This document shows positions 52,501 through 55,500 of a stretch of DNA of 64,000 nucleotides, piece after piece. Source of the DNA: Homalodisca vitripennis (taxonomy: Eukaryota > Arthropoda > Insecta > Hemiptera > Cicadellidae); assembly GCF_021130785.1 (NCBI RefSeq), contig NC_060213.1, positions 97,022,501-97,086,500 of the forward strand, written 5' to 3'. The notes below the pieces were generated by a model. That model saw only the letters and a program-made list of their open reading frames with translations, did not search any database and was not told the DNA's origin. The number at the start of each line of letters is the position of its first letter. Position 1 is the stretch's first letter. Both the position numbers and the translations under genes were made by a program.

Positions 52501-55500
52501 TAGTCACAGGCGGGATAATTTGCTGCGGCGAGCAGTGGTTGGCAGCGGCGCACACTGCCTGCGCTGATGATGATAACGCTGCCTGTGATGAAGCTTGCAG
52601 TGGCCAACGTGTTCAGTTGGGTTAGTTACTGACTCATACATTCAGTTACTCACAGTAAACTGTCCCCGCTGATGTACGGAGCTAATACATCTGGCTTCAA
52701 TGAAACTCCGACACACCCGGCCGAAAATAAACACCGCCAAATAATGACAATACAATACAAAATCAACGCAGCGAAATAACCCTTGTCAAGCTTCTGCAGA
52801 CCAGGTCTGCCACCATCTTACATTACATAGACAGGTTGGTAAACAGACAATCCTTGGAACAAGAGGATAAGTATACCAATATTATCAAGTCTTTACAAGG
52901 TTTCTATCAAAGTTATTACATAGACAGGGTGGTAAACAGGCATTCCTTGGAACAAGAGGAAACTGTATACCAATTTTCAAGTCTCTAGGTCCTTTTTATC
53001 AAGAGTTATTGTACAGACAGATGGGCAATGTCACAATTTATATGTTTGTCAAATATAGGTAATTAAAATTTTAGTACTTATCTCAATACCTGTCGATTGG
53101 TGAATGACGGGCCCAAACCTTGTAGTCTGTACTCCTGGTGTTGTCTGAACCAGTGAATTCAAGGATGCTCCTATAGAGGGCACTGATCCAAAATTACAAG
53201 AAATTTCAGGTTTCATAAATCCAGATCCAGATGGTCCTGTGAATAAAAAATACAAAGATTTTCACTAATAAATTATTTTGAGAAACCTCTGTTGTAGCAG
53301 TTAATTTTTTATCATATATTGGATACAAACTTGAAAAGGTTATTTAGCAGCAAGAGGACCAAAATTAATACATGCAATATGAATTTACTTTTGTATGACA
53401 TGATTATTCTTATAGTTTTCGTAAAAATAAATATGATCTCAAATTTATAATCCTTTCAATGCCATCAGTTCTCCAATTCTTGTACATTCATTAAACAACA
53501 AAACTTCAAGTGGTTACACATCGGTTTACTTCGAAAAATAAACTGTATAGTACAAAAATAATTAAAATTTCCCTTAAACCATAAGGGTAGACGTTTGCTG
53601 GTTAGAAGTAAAGTTTATCTATCACAAAATATTCACATATTTTATGCTACACAAACAAAACACCAAATCTATTTTATATAGAAATTAAAAAAAAATACTT
53701 AGTTTAATTTTTATGCTTAAAAGGAAATATATAATTATATACAGTTTTGTTTAAAAAAAAAATAAAATGTACAATAAAAAGCTTATATACAAGATGGTTA
53801 ACAAGAAAGTGGTGTCTACTCAGAGTCATCTTCAGTATGCGCTCTTTTCTATTCCACCTGTACGTCCATCCAGAATTACTGAATCTGATACTATTATACA
53901 GTAATTCACAAATTTCACTAGACAACAATCCACAATCTATTTTGTATCACAACAGAAGACTATAATCGTAAAATAACCAACACAACTAAACAGCTGTCTT
54001 AAACAGTGCAGCTGCCAAGTACAAAGTTGTCAGATTTCAACGGCCCGTGACGGAATAAAATTATTGGTTAAGCATTAGCGATTACTCATGGGGTTGGCAA
54101 AATTTCATTTTGGTCTGACTGTCCCTATGAAAAATCAAAAACAAACTGATCTATAGACTTGAAATTATCCGAGAAGCTTCATTTAGGCTGGACATTAGCG
54201 GATATTTTTTATATTGGCCTTATGGGTAACCATGGTGGCAACGAGCAAATATTAGAATAAATAAATTTGTAAACAAACTGATATAAGACATTAGTTTTTA
54301 TCATGTGATCAACACGTGTAGCCTAACTACCCCAACACATACAACCTAATGTTTTGGTGACTTGTGTGTACCACAGAGTAAAAAGAAAAGTATATAGACT
54401 CCTATTACTCAAGCACTGCTATGAAACCTAATGAAGAGAAATGTGAATGTATCATATAGTAAGAAATCTCAAACAATAAATAAATCTTTGTAAATAAAAA
54501 AGAAATAAACACCAATGCACATGACCTCATTTTTTTTACTGCCTGTCACTTTGAGAATAAAGTGAGTTATAAACTTGAAAATGCATGCAACATCAGCGAT
54601 GCTTGTTACACGACAAGTAGTGTGGTATATTCTAACTTGTGTATATGTAAAAACGAATACACTAGTAGAAAATGTGGAGTCTTCTGATCAAAATTATATA
54701 ACTCTTAATATAAATCAGCCAATATCAGATTGTAACTAGTAGATGGTGTGTTATGTGTATGTGTTATGTGTAAGCAAATTACAACTTTGCCAGTTTGAGA
54801 GGTAAAGGCTATAGCACATGTAAGTATGTACAAAAAACCTTACTCTACGCTTACTTCACATAGTTGCTTGTATAGATCAACAATAAAAATATAGAAACTT
54901 ATGTAGTGACAGCAGTCATGGTACAAACCACACTATGTAAATGTCTGTCCAACTATCTTTTGTACTATTCTGTCAAATTTGTATGAAATAAATATATATC
55001 TATTTAATTTCCATACAACATTACATAACAGAAAAACAATTTTTTTATACATTATTGATAAAGCTCTAAAAATGCAATAAACATTAAGGGTTAAACCACG
55101 AACAATGCAAATATTTAGGCTATTAATGTTTACCTATATTTTGGATTGCAAATTAATTATGGTGAGTCCATTACTGATTGTTGAGTTACAATAAAAAGTA
55201 TGTGTAAGTACACTCAAGAAAATGGAAACATTCTGAATTAGACAGACAGCAAAAGGACAGAAGATGAACTTTGATATAAAAACAGTTAAAAGTTAGATAA
55301 TAATTACCATACCACTGCACTCTGTCTAATTTTTCAAAGATTTCAGACCTGTTCTTGCTGAGCAGTTAACAAATTTCCGGAAGAAATAAATTATTTTGAT
55401 GACTCCCAATTTGGTTACCAAGCAAATATAACAACAAAATTATCCTCTCCAGTTTTCTGATTGGTCTTTATTTGCCTAGGAGAGTTCGTAAAGTACTGCT

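Larger units (their letters stand above)
46129..52821 (-). mobile_element. nearly intact full-length LINE (CR1-group-like), interrupted by another LINE
   Basis: It is complete from a roughly 730-bp 5' UTR through ORF1, ORF2 and 3' UTR to a TTTGA-type tail. It entered the 93-bp array, with ATTA at both borders (46125-46128 and 52822-52825). Subtracting the nested LINE (48269-49762) and one copy of its target duplication leaves an element of about 5.2 kb with both reading frames open. This is the youngest-looking autonomous element in the window before its interruption. Confidence 0.9.
43688..53035. other. ancestral repeat locus split by LINE insertions
   Basis: After subtracting the LINEs (44206-45375 and 46129-52821), about 1.5 kb remains: a left flank (43688-43911), the 93-bp tandem array and a right flank. 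The outer borders TGTGACA (43688) and TGTCACA (to 53035) are inverted, as in a gypsy-type LTR. The array may therefore be the inner minisatellite of a solo LTR, but flanking duplications were not found. Confidence 0.35.

Noticed and set aside
52308..52625. 105-residue plus-strand open frame
   Set aside because: It lies antisense in the GC-richer 5' UTR of the large LINE and has no recognisable domain.
53704..53965. Possible exon (minus strand, GWTYRWNRKERILKM)
   Set aside because: It has no splice borders in phase with the surrounding NKRF-like exons and no family match. It probably arose by chance, but transcript data could revive it.
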